From NCBI GenBank assembly GCA_016777395.1, contig JADHRO010000132.1, forward strand, positions 1-6,254: DNA of 6,254 bases. The letters run 5' to 3'. Source of the stretch: Chitinophagales bacterium (GTDB lineage Bacteria; Bacteroidota; Bacteroidia; Chitinophagales; UBA8649). Positions within the stretch are counted from its first letter, which is position 1. Every line of letters begins with the position of its first letter. A program made the position numbers and the translations under genes. This document shows positions 1 through 6,254 of this stretch, one piece after another. The notes under the pieces are model-generated. The model searched no databases. It was not told where the DNA came from and worked only from the letters and a program-made list of their open reading frames with translations.

Positions 1-731
1 AGACTAATTTTTAAAAATTTTTCTTGAATCAATTCCAACATCGCTAAAAATGTAAAGACCGCATGCACGCGATTGTCTAAGTGAGCAAAAGCATCTTCAA
101 AGGCAATTTTTTCTTTTTTCTTTACACAAGTCAAGAGATATGATTTCTGGTCTTTAACCGTGAAGTGGTATTTGACTATTGTATGAACCGGTCGGCTTTC
201 TCTTTCTTCCATTCGATTAACAACTCGTTTGAAAGCTTTCATCAATTGATACAATTCTAGATTCTCTAATTCTGCTTCAGTGGAATACAAGTCTGCAATT
301 CGTTTAAGCTCAGCTTGAGTGTTACCTCGTTTGTTTCTTAACAAGCGGTCAGCCTCCATATCACGCAAAGCAGCTGTTACGTCTTTAAACTGTTTATATT
401 CAATAAGTCGTTGAATAAGCTCCTCTCTCGGGTCAATTTCATTCCCGTCAGCATCTAATTCTTTTCTTGGCAACAAGGTCTTCGCCTTAATTCGCATTAA
501 AGTAGCAGCAACCAATATGAATTCACTAGCGACTTCGATATTTAGATCATCGAGTTGATGGGTGTAGTGTAAAAATTCATCCGTAATCTTTGCGATGGGA
601 ATGTCATAAATATCCAATTCATCTCGCTCAATAAAGAACAACAAAAGATCAAAAGGCCCTTCGAATTGAGGGAGCTTAATATTGTAAACATCATTGGCAT
701 TTACATCAATACGTTCGGCATTATCTGACAT
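1..731 (-). CDS. scpA: Segregation and condensation protein A (kleisin), 3' end cut by the window edge
   Basis: ScpA is the kleisin subunit that bridges the SMC ATPase heads and, with ScpB, forms the cytoplasmic complex that condenses and segregates the chromosome. Seen: 243 codons open from the ATG at 731 down to position 3, with no stop. The N-terminal SMC-binding region carries the family motif FEGPFDLLLFFIE (residues 23-35), followed by ELDIYDIPIAKIT (38-50) and LVAATLMRIKAKTLLPR (73-89). A charged middle region (about 90-190) follows, then a C-terminal winged-helix segment containing VFTFLAMLELIQ (225-236). ScpA is usually about 240-270 residues, so only a few residues should be missing. 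The ATG is chosen because the family motif sits about 20 residues in. The GGGAG touching the ATG is too close to be a normal ribosome binding site. It is transcribed divergently from ruvA. scpB is not in the window. Identification is firm from motifs; no alignment was run. Confidence 0.95.
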   Translation of the reverse strand, partial: MSDNAERIDVNANDVYNIKLPQFEGPFDLLLFFIERDELDIYDIPIAKITDEFLHYTHQLDDLNIEVASEFILVAATLMRIKAKTLLPRKELDADGNEIDPREELIQRLIEYKQFKDVTAALRDMEADRLLRNKRGNTQAELKRIADLYSTEAELENLELYQLMKAFKRVVNRMEERESRPVHTIVKYHFTVKDQKSYLLTCVKKKEKIAFEDAFAHLDNRVHAVFTFLAMLELIQEKFLKIS

Positions 732-788
732 CTCCCGTAAAATTAAACAATATTTTCATTTGATATTTGAAGAGATTCTATTCATCTA

Positions 789-804
789 GCAAAAAATATT
801 TTGC
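789..804. repeat. Small inverted repeat, 6-bp arms and 4-bp spacer
   Basis: GCAAAA (789-794) and TTTTGC (799-804) are exact reverse complements separated by AATA. The dyad covers the -7 element of the candidate scpA promoter, so it could be a regulator half-site pair. Arms this short in AT-rich DNA can also arise by chance. Confidence 0.4.
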
Positions 805-818
805 CTCTACTAGACCAA
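790..818 (-). promoter_or_regulatory. Weak candidate sigma-ABfr-type promoter for scpA
   Basis: Read on the minus strand, a TTG (816-818) is followed after 17 bases by TATTTTTTG (790-798). This resembles the Bacteroidota primary promoter (-33 TTTG or TTG, -7 TAnnTTTG), but with one extra T in the -7 element. It would give a leader of roughly 50 bases before the scpA ATG. The spacing is slightly short and the region is AT-rich, so a chance match is quite possible. Confidence 0.25.
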
Positions 819-828
819 TCTTAAGATT
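817..828. promoter_or_regulatory. 12-bp perfect palindrome in the divergent promoter region (possible operator)
   Basis: AATCTTAAGATT reads identically on both strands. It sits between the two divergent genes, 12 bases from the dyad at 789-804, and overlaps the -33 TTG of the candidate scpA promoter. The position suits a dimeric regulator, but no known binding site was recognised. The palindrome itself is certain; its function is a guess. Confidence 0.35.
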
Positions 829-894
829 AATCCGTTTAAATACTCCATCAACTTCGGTTGAAATTAGTATTTTCGCAACTTATTTGATTTTAAC

Positions 895-1494
895 ATGATT
901 GCATACCTAAAAGGAACATTAGCGCATAAAACACCAACATTTGTGTTTATAGAAACACAAGGAATTGGTTATCAAGTTTTTGTAAGCTTACAAACATTTG
1001 AAAAAATAAAGGATGCAAAAGAATGTGTGCTGTTTACTCGTATGGTTGTCAAGAATGAGAACCAAAATGTGTCGGCATTTGTCTTGTATGGCTTTTATGA
1101 GGAAGGGGAAAGAGATTTGTTTGAAAAGCTTTTATCTGTTTCGGGAGTGGGTTCTGCTACCGCCATTATGATGTTGTCTACCTACAAAACTAATGAGATT
1201 ATACAGGCTATTTTGAATAAGGATGTAGGCTTAGTTAAGAGCGTAAAAGGCATTGGTCCAAAATCAGCGGAGCGAATTATTTTAGAGTTGAAGGATAAAT
1301 TAGATAAGTTACCACAATTTGAGCAAGAATCTGGCGTTATGGACAACACATTACGCGATGAGGCGCTTACCGCATTAGTTTCTCTTGGCTTTAATAAAAA
1401 TACGTGCGTGAAAGTAATTAACAAGGTATTATCTTCAGATCAGTCTATTGCTACCGTCGAGGAATTAATAAAGCGCAGCTTAAAACAACTTTGA
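895..1494 (+). CDS. ruvA: Holliday junction branch migration complex subunit RuvA
   Basis: RuvA binds four-way DNA junctions as a tetramer and loads the RuvB helicase motors for branch migration in recombinational repair, in the cytoplasm. The 199-residue product has the family's usual length and three-domain plan. An OB-fold (about residues 1-64) opens with the typical MIAYLKGTL. Two helix-hairpin-helix motifs follow: SVSGVGSATA (81-90) and VKGIGPKSAERIILELKDKL (117-136). A short acidic linker (about 140-152) leads to the RuvB-binding C-terminal domain, which includes EALTALVSLGF (156-166). No Shine-Dalgarno sequence precedes the ATG, but the start matches the conserved N-terminus exactly. 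It is divergent from scpA and six bases upstream of sprA in the same frame, so the two probably share a transcript. Nothing appears missing or broken. The identification is very secure. Confidence 0.98.
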   Translation: MIAYLKGTLAHKTPTFVFIETQGIGYQVFVSLQTFEKIKDAKECVLFTRMVVKNENQNVSAFVLYGFYEEGERDLFEKLLSVSGVGSATAIMMLSTYKTNEIIQAILNKDVGLVKSVKGIGPKSAERIILELKDKLDKLPQFEQESGVMDNTLRDEALTALVSLGFNKNTCVKVINKVLSSDQSIATVEELIKRSLKQL

Positions 1495-1500
1495 TTTTTT

Positions 1501-1566
1501 GTGAGAGTTTATTGTCAAAAATCTTTATTCTTAATTTTTTCATTGCTTGTTTTTGTTGCTAAAGCG
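1501..1566 (+). other. Signal peptide of SprA
   Basis: Residues 1-22 start with a short basic part (Arg2, Lys7), continue with a hydrophobic core LFLIFSLLVFVA (9-20), and end in the signal peptidase I site AKA (20-22) before Gln23-Asp24. Cleavage just before a glutamine is common in Bacteroidota exported proteins. This agrees with Sec export and outer-membrane insertion, and supports the GTG start. Confidence 0.85.
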
Positions 1567-4500
1567 CAGGACTCAACCAGTAATGATTTACCTTATCCCA
1601 TAGAAGATAGAACGGGTGATTTCCTAACCGACCCAAGTAACAATCCCTTTGATTTTGACGATCCTGATGCCATTGAGCAATACGTAGAGTACGATGCAGA
1701 AACAGACAGATATGTCATAACTGAAACGCTTAATGGAAAAAACATTAAGCCGCCAACTTACATGACTTTCGATGAATACTTGGAGTATACGCTGCGGGAA
1801 GAAAATGAAAAGTATTGGAAATCTCGATCAAGTACGGAGCAGCTATTAAAAGATAAAAACGTCAAACTACCTTTTAATCCGGAATTTAATCCGAAAAAGG
1901 CGGGAGGAATTTTTAGGGGCTTGACCATCGATATTCGTCCTCAAGGTAATGTGGAGGTAACGCTAGGTGGGAATGTTCAAAAATATGACAATCCAAACTT
2001 GCCTCAGCGAGCTAGAACGCAAGGTGGATTTGATTTCGACATGAACATCAATATGAATGTTACCGGAAAAATTGGAGATGCATTGGCGCTAACTCTTAAG
2101 TACAACAATCAGACGGGATTTTCTTTTGATAATCAGTTTAAGTTGCAATATACGGGTGATGAGGATGATATTATACAGTTGGTTGAAGCGGGTAATGTCA
2201 GCTTCCCTCTGCAAACCCAGTTAATTACTGGAGCGCAAAGTCTTCGAGGTATAAAAACTCAAATGCGATTTGGAAAATTAACGATGACTAATATCGTTGC
2301 CGAGCAGCAATCTCAAAAGCAATCTATTGTACTTGAAGATGGTGCGCAAACCCAAACCTTCGAAATCAAAGCAGATCAATACGAAGCGAATAAGCACTTT
2401 TTCTTAACTCAATTCTTTAATGAAACTTTCGACCAGTCCTTGGTTAATCTTCCTAATGTTGTATCCCTTGCAAATATTGAAGAAATTGAAGTGTGGGTTA
2501 CCAATAGAACAGGGCAAACTAATAATGTCCGCGACGTAGTTGCCTTTCTTGATTTAGGAGAAAAAGAACCCTTCAACCCTCAAGTTAACCCTCTAGCGGG
2601 TCAAAATTTACCAGACAATGGGGTCAATGATTTATACACGCGACTAATTGCTGATCCCAATCTGCGCTTGAGCAATAATGTTGTTGGACAATTAAATGGT
2701 CCTAATTTTAATTTTGAAGCTATTCAAGATTATGAGAAAACTTATGCAAGATTACTTTCAGCATCAGAGTACACGTTAAATAGAGAGCTTGGATACGTAT
2801 CCCTTCAGACCGCCTTACAACCCAATCAAGTCTTGGGTGTTGCATTTAAATACACGTATAATGGACAAGTGTTTCAAGTCGGTGAATTATCAAGAAATGT
2901 TCCTCCAGACTCTTCATCTGTTACAAAAACCTTGTTTGTTAAAATGCTGCGTAGTTCAGCTATTCGACCAGACTTACCTACTTGGAATTTGATGATGAAG
3001 AATATATATTCTTTAGGGGCTTATCAAATTAGCCCAACAGATTTCAGATTGGATATTTTTTATTTGGATCCAGGAGGAGGACAGAAAAGGTTTCTTCCTA
3101 ATGGCAATCTTAGCGATAAACAAATCATTCGAGTTTTAAATTTAGACCAATTAAATAATCAAGGAGACCCTCAACCTGATGGCTTGTTTGATTTTGTGCC
3201 TGAAATGACCATAATCCCTCAAAACGGACGATTGATTTTCCCAGTCGTGGAACCCTTTGGAAATCACTTAGAAAAAGAATTAATAGATGCGGGAAATCCC
3301 GAATTAGTGGATAATTATGTCTTCTCGGAGCTTTATGATTCTACGTTGTTTTTAGCGCAACAGTTTCCTGAAAAGAACAGATTTGTCATAAAGGGGCGTT
3401 ACCAAGGAAGCGGAGGAAATAGGATTCAGCTTGGTGCATTTCAATTGCCTGAAGGTTCAGTGACGGTATCTCTCGGTGGAATTTTATTGGTTGAAGGACA
3501 AGATTATAACGTAGATTACAATCTAGGGGTGGTGACTATAATTAATGAAGGGCTCTTATCATCTGGTCAACAGATAAAAGTGGATTATGAAAATAATGCG
3601 CTATTTGGCTTCCAACAGCGCTCACTTATGGCGTCTCGATTGGATTATAGAATCAATGAGAATGTTTTTATTGGAGGTACCATTATGAAGATGAAGGAAA
3701 GACCTTTCTCTCAAAAAGTAAATTTAGGCAACGACCCTATTAACAATACCATTATGGGATTGGATTTCAGGATGAACACGGACCTCCCATTTTTAACACG
3801 AGTGCTGGATAAACTTCCGATTTATAGCACAACGGAGATGTCAAATATTTCCTTCCAAGGTGAGGTGGCCCATATTCGTCCAGGGCATAATCGATTTGTC
3901 GAGCAAGGTGATGAACCAGTGGTTTACATAGATGATTTTGAAGGATCCAGCAGTGCTTATGATTTAAAAGGTACTCCTCAAACATGGAGACTTGCCTCCA
4001 CACCCAAAGATGCAAAGGATAGAGCGGGTAATATACTTTTCCCAGAAGCAGAGTTGAGCGATCAATTGGAATACGGATACAACAGAGCAAAACTTTCTTG
4101 GTTTAATGTAGATCCTACTTTTTTTCAAAGAGGCCGTGGGCCAGATGAAGTATTTGATGATAAAGAGGTCCTGAGTAATCATTACGTGCGTCCAATTTTC
4201 CAACAGGAATTGTACCCCAATAAGGATGTTGCCATTCAACAACAAATTTTCACTTTGGATTTAGCCTTTTATCCAGAAGAAAGAGGGCCGTATAATTATG
4301 AGTGGAACAATAGTGGTTCGGCTCCATTTAGTAGAGGTGTGCGTCCAGATGGAAAATTAATTGCTCCTGAAACTAGATGGGCGGGTATGATGCGAGGAAT
4401 CGATAATAACAATTTCGAAATCGCTAATATCGAGTATATAGAATTTTGGATGATGGATCCATTTATTTATAATGACAACAGCACAGGTGGTCAGTTATAT

Positions 4501-6254
4501 ATAAATCTAGGTAATATTAGTGAGGACATCCTTAAGGATTCAAGAATGCAGTACGAGCATGGTTTGAGTGATGATGCTTCATTGATTGATAGCACCGAAT
4601 GGGGGATTGTCCCCAAAGCACAACCAATTATTAATACATTTAGTAATGATGCCAATCTTCGCCCTATTCAGGACGTTGGATTTGATGGGCTAACCGATGC
4701 GGATGAAACAATTAAATTTCAAGACTTCCTAAATACAGTTCAAGTAGATCCAGCTGCCAAGGCTTTATTGGAAGGTGATCCTTCTACCGATAATTTTTCG
4801 CATTATTTGGATCCACAATTTGATGGCTTAGCGTCCATTGTTGATCGGTATAAACTATACAATAATCCAAGTGGTAATTCGCCATTACTGCAAGGGAATA
4901 CATTCTTAGCAGGATCCAATAATCCTGATCAAGAAGATTTGAATAGGGATAATTCATTAAATGAAAATGAGCAATATTTCCAATACATCGTAGACTTGTA
5001 TCCCGGAATGGATGTAGATAATCATCCTTTTATTGTTTCTTCAAATGCTGTAGGGGCTGATATTTATTTCGACGAGCCTCAACCAGAGTTCAATTGGTAT
5101 CAGTTTAGAATACCGATCTATGACTACGACGGTAAGATTGGAAACATCCAGGATTTTCGATCGATTCAATATATGCGAATGTTCCTTACAGGTTGGCAAG
5201 ACAGCACGAATATTCGATTTGGCTCATTGGAGTTAGTTCGAAATCAGTGGAGAACATATCAATATGAATTAACTGATGCGATTGACAATTTACCAATAGA
5301 CGAGGATGCTACTTTCTTTAATGTCACTCAGGTGAACATTGAAGAGAATAGCGAGAAAGATCCCGTTAACTATATTTTACCTCCAGGGATTTTAAGAGAA
5401 CAAGGTGTCGCCAACAATGCGAACCAATTGGTGGCACAAAACGAGCAATCAATTGCCTTAAGTGTATGTGGGTTAAAAGACGGTGATTCTAGAGCAGTTT
5501 TCAAAAACGTAAACTTAGATTTTAGAAATTATGATGAAATGGTTATGGATGTGCATGCTAACCGTTTCCCCGGCGAAGTTGTTCCAAGAGATGGTGCACT
5601 AACGGCATTTATACGTTTAGGCATTGATTTTAGAGAAAACTATTATCAAATTGAAACACCGCTGGTGTTTACGCCAGATGGGCAGTATACAGATAATGAT
5701 GGCGATAGAGCTTTAGTTTGGCCTGACGCGAATCGATTTGAGGTGAAACTAAAAGATCTTATTGATGCTAAGAAAGAAAGAAATGCGCAATCATGGCCAT
5801 TAACTGTTCCATTTAATTTTACAACTACTACAGGTAAAATAATAACAATAAAAGGTGTTCCAGATTTGGGAGCTGTGCAGATTACAATGTTGGGGATTCG
5901 CAATCCATCACAAAACGATTTGTTTAATCCTTTACAGGATGATGACGGAAGCGCGCAATGTGGTGAGGTTTGGTTCAATGAATTTAGATTGTCTGGTTTT
6001 GATGAAAGACCTGCATCCGCAGCTTTGGCTAGTATGTCTATCAAATTAGCAGATCTTGGAAGTGTCAATTTGAGTACCAATCTTCACGGTATCGGTTTTG
6101 GTCAGGTTGATATGCAGGTAGATGAACGCTACCAAGACACCTATTACCAATACGATTTTAATACGAATTTGCAGCTTGGCAAATTTTTACCAGCTAAGGC
6201 CAATATCATGCTTCCTTTCTACGGAGGAATATCTCAAACCTTTAGCACCCCTGA
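1501..6254 (+). CDS. sprA: SprA, T9SS outer-membrane translocon and gliding protein, 3' end cut by the window edge
   Basis: SprA (Sov in Porphyromonas) forms the giant single-chain outer-membrane barrel through which T9SS cargo, including gliding adhesins, leaves the periplasm. Seen: one open frame of 1,584 codons from GTG 1501 to the right edge, with no stop or frameshift. The family is usually about 2,300-2,500 residues. A signal peptide (1-22) precedes an acidic linker, then an N-terminal barrel part with LITGAQSL (241-248). Recognised family segments follow in order: DFRLDIFYLDPG (514-525), YIDDFEG (809-815), FYPEERGPYNYEW (923-935), YIEFWMMDPF (979-988), NLGNISEDILKD (1002-1013), NIEENSEKDPVNYILPPGI (1279-1297), and CGEVWFNEFRLSGFDE (1487-1502). 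GTG is preferred because the frame is closed by the ruvA stop three codons upstream and the next in-frame ATG (1762) would remove the signal peptide. No Shine-Dalgarno sequence is visible; translation may be coupled to ruvA. Family assignment rests on remembered motifs and size, not an alignment. Confidence 0.95.
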   Translation, partial: MRVYCQKSLFLIFSLLVFVAKAQDSTSNDLPYPIEDRTGDFLTDPSNNPFDFDDPDAIEQYVEYDAETDRYVITETLNGKNIKPPTYMTFDEYLEYTLREENEKYWKSRSSTEQLLKDKNVKLPFNPEFNPKKAGGIFRGLTIDIRPQGNVEVTLGGNVQKYDNPNLPQRARTQGGFDFDMNINMNVTGKIGDALALTLKYNNQTGFSFDNQFKLQYTGDEDDIIQLVEAGNVSFPLQTQLITGAQSLRGIKTQMRFGKLTMTNIVAEQQSQKQSIVLEDGAQTQTFEIKADQYEANKHFFLTQFFNETFDQSLVNLPNVVSLANIEEIEVWVTNRTGQTNNVRDVVAFLDLGEKEPFNPQVNPLAGQNLPDNGVNDLYTRLIADPNLRLSNNVVGQLNGPNFNFEAIQDYEKTYARLLSASEYTLNRELGYVSLQTALQPNQVLGVAFKYTYNGQVFQVGELSRNVPPDSSSVTKTLFVKMLRSSAIRPDLPTWNLMMKNIYSLGAYQISPTDFRLDIFYLDPGGGQKRFLPNGNLSDKQIIRVLNLDQLNNQGDPQPDGLFDFVPEMTIIPQNGRLIFPVVEPFGNHLEKELIDAGNPELVDNYVFSELYDSTLFLAQQFPEKNRFVIKGRYQGSGGNRIQLGAFQLPEGSVTVSLGGILLVEGQDYNVDYNLGVVTIINEGLLSSGQQIKVDYENNALFGFQQRSLMASRLDYRINENVFIGGTIMKMKERPFSQKVNLGNDPINNTIMGLDFRMNTDLPFLTRVLDKLPIYSTTEMSNISFQGEVAHIRPGHNRFVEQGDEPVVYIDDFEGSSSAYDLKGTPQTWRLASTPKDAKDRAGNILFPEAELSDQLEYGYNRAKLSWFNVDPTFFQRGRGPDEVFDDKEVLSNHYVRPIFQQELYPNKDVAIQQQIFTLDLAFYPEERGPYNYEWNNSGSAPFSRGVRPDGKLIAPETRWAGMMRGIDNNNFEIANIEYIEFWMMDPFIYNDNSTGGQLYINLGNISEDILKDSRMQYEHGLSDDASLIDSTEWGIVPKAQPIINTFSNDANLRPIQDVGFDGLTDADETIKFQDFLNTVQVDPAAKALLEGDPSTDNFSHYLDPQFDGLASIVDRYKLYNNPSGNSPLLQGNTFLAGSNNPDQEDLNRDNSLNENEQYFQYIVDLYPGMDVDNHPFIVSSNAVGADIYFDEPQPEFNWYQFRIPIYDYDGKIGNIQDFRSIQYMRMFLTGWQDSTNIRFGSLELVRNQWRTYQYELTDAIDNLPIDEDATFFNVTQVNIEENSEKDPVNYILPPGILREQGVANNANQLVAQNEQSIALSVCGLKDGDSRAVFKNVNLDFRNYDEMVMDVHANRFPGEVVPRDGALTAFIRLGIDFRENYYQIETPLVFTPDGQYTDNDGDRALVWPDANRFEVKLKDLIDAKKERNAQSWPLTVPFNFTTTTGKIITIKGVPDLGAVQITMLGIRNPSQNDLFNPLQDDDGSAQCGEVWFNEFRLSGFDERPASAALASMSIKLADLGSVNLSTNLHGIGFGQVDMQVDERYQDTYYQYDFNTNLQLGKFLPAKANIMLPFYGGISQTFSTP

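Larger units (their letters stand above)
732..894. other. Divergent intergenic region between scpA and ruvA
   Basis: These 163 bases are AT-rich and hold no plausible gene. They must contain the promoters of scpA (leftward) and of ruvA-sprA (rightward). Seen: a 12-bp perfect palindrome at 817-828 and a 6-bp-arm dyad at 789-804. A leftward promoter candidate spans 790-818. For the rightward unit the best -7 match to the Bacteroidota consensus TAnnTTTG is TATTTTCG at 868-875, with one mismatch. No TTG lies at the usual distance upstream of it, so I do not call it as a promoter. No Shine-Dalgarno sequence precedes ruvA, which is common in this phylum. Confidence 0.8.

Noticed and set aside
1182..1424. 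80-residue minus-strand open frame
   Set aside because: It lies entirely inside ruvA on the opposite strand and shows no recognisable protein features; the ruvA reading is unmistakable.
1494..1500. T-run after the ruvA stop as a terminator
   Set aside because: No stable GC-rich hairpin precedes it, and the sprA start follows at once.
1513..1515. Cys5 of SprA as a lipoprotein lipobox cysteine
   Set aside because: It precedes the hydrophobic core, so it cannot be a signal peptidase II site; the AKA site fits signal peptidase I.
1762..1764. First in-frame ATG as the start of sprA
   Set aside because: It would delete the signal peptide and the N-terminal segment that matches the family, so GTG 1501 is preferred.
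2789..2992. 67-residue plus-strand open frame in another frame of sprA
   Set aside because: It is a chance frame inside continuous SprA coding sequence, with no ribosome binding site or family motif.
3767..4245. Two overlapping minus-strand open frames (107 and 93 residues)
   Set aside because: Both are antisense to a strongly conserved part of sprA and have low-plausibility composition rich in Cys, His and Trp.
3066..4917. Five GGATCC hexamers within sprA (3066, 3943, 4455, 4809, 4912)
   Set aside because: They come from Asp-Pro and Gly-Ser codons in different contexts with irregular spacing, so they do not form a repeat system.
5646..6080. 144-residue minus-strand open frame, the longest antisense one, and a 64-residue plus-strand frame at 5855-6049
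   Set aside because: The sprA frame continues through the whole stretch with family motifs on both sides, so these are shadows.
1..6254. CRISPR, mobile element, tRNA/rRNA or a new defence system
   Set aside because: No direct-repeat array, transposase, terminal repeats, RNA-gene signatures or defence-gene motifs were seen; almost the whole window is coding sequence of scpA, ruvA and sprA.

Overview
The window looks like chromosomal DNA of a Bacteroidota bacterium, probably a Flavobacteriales-type lineage. It is AT-rich, has no clear Shine-Dalgarno sequences, and carries a long SprA-family gene, a hallmark of the type IX secretion system (T9SS), which is essentially confined to this phylum. 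Genus and species cannot be told from the sequence alone.

Layout: (1) positions 1-731, minus strand, hold scpA, the kleisin of the SMC-ScpAB chromosome condensation complex, cut at its 3' end by the window edge. (2) Positions 732-894 are a divergent intergenic region. It holds a 12-bp perfect palindrome and a second small dyad that overlaps a weak Bacteroidota-type promoter candidate for scpA. (3) Positions 895-1494, plus strand, hold a complete ruvA, the Holliday-junction-binding subunit of RuvABC. (4) From 1501 to the right edge (6254), plus strand, runs one uninterrupted reading frame. It starts with GTG and a signal peptide and reads as SprA, the giant outer-membrane beta-barrel translocon of the T9SS and gliding machinery. 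About 1,584 residues are present; the family is usually about 2,300-2,500 residues, so the C-terminal third is missing.

ruvA and sprA are six bases apart, in the same frame and on the same strand, with no terminator between them, so they are very likely co-transcribed. This joins a DNA-repair gene to a secretion gene with no obvious functional link; from memory, ruvA next to sprA recurs in this phylum. scpA is transcribed divergently.

No tRNA, rRNA, CRISPR array, insertion sequence, toxin-antitoxin pair or phage gene was seen. This is a core-genome region with familiar genes, and I see no new system. The points worth a second look are the ruvA-sprA junction, the palindrome in the divergent promoter region, several acidic loops in SprA that resemble calcium-binding loops, and the two lone cysteines in the mature SprA portion.
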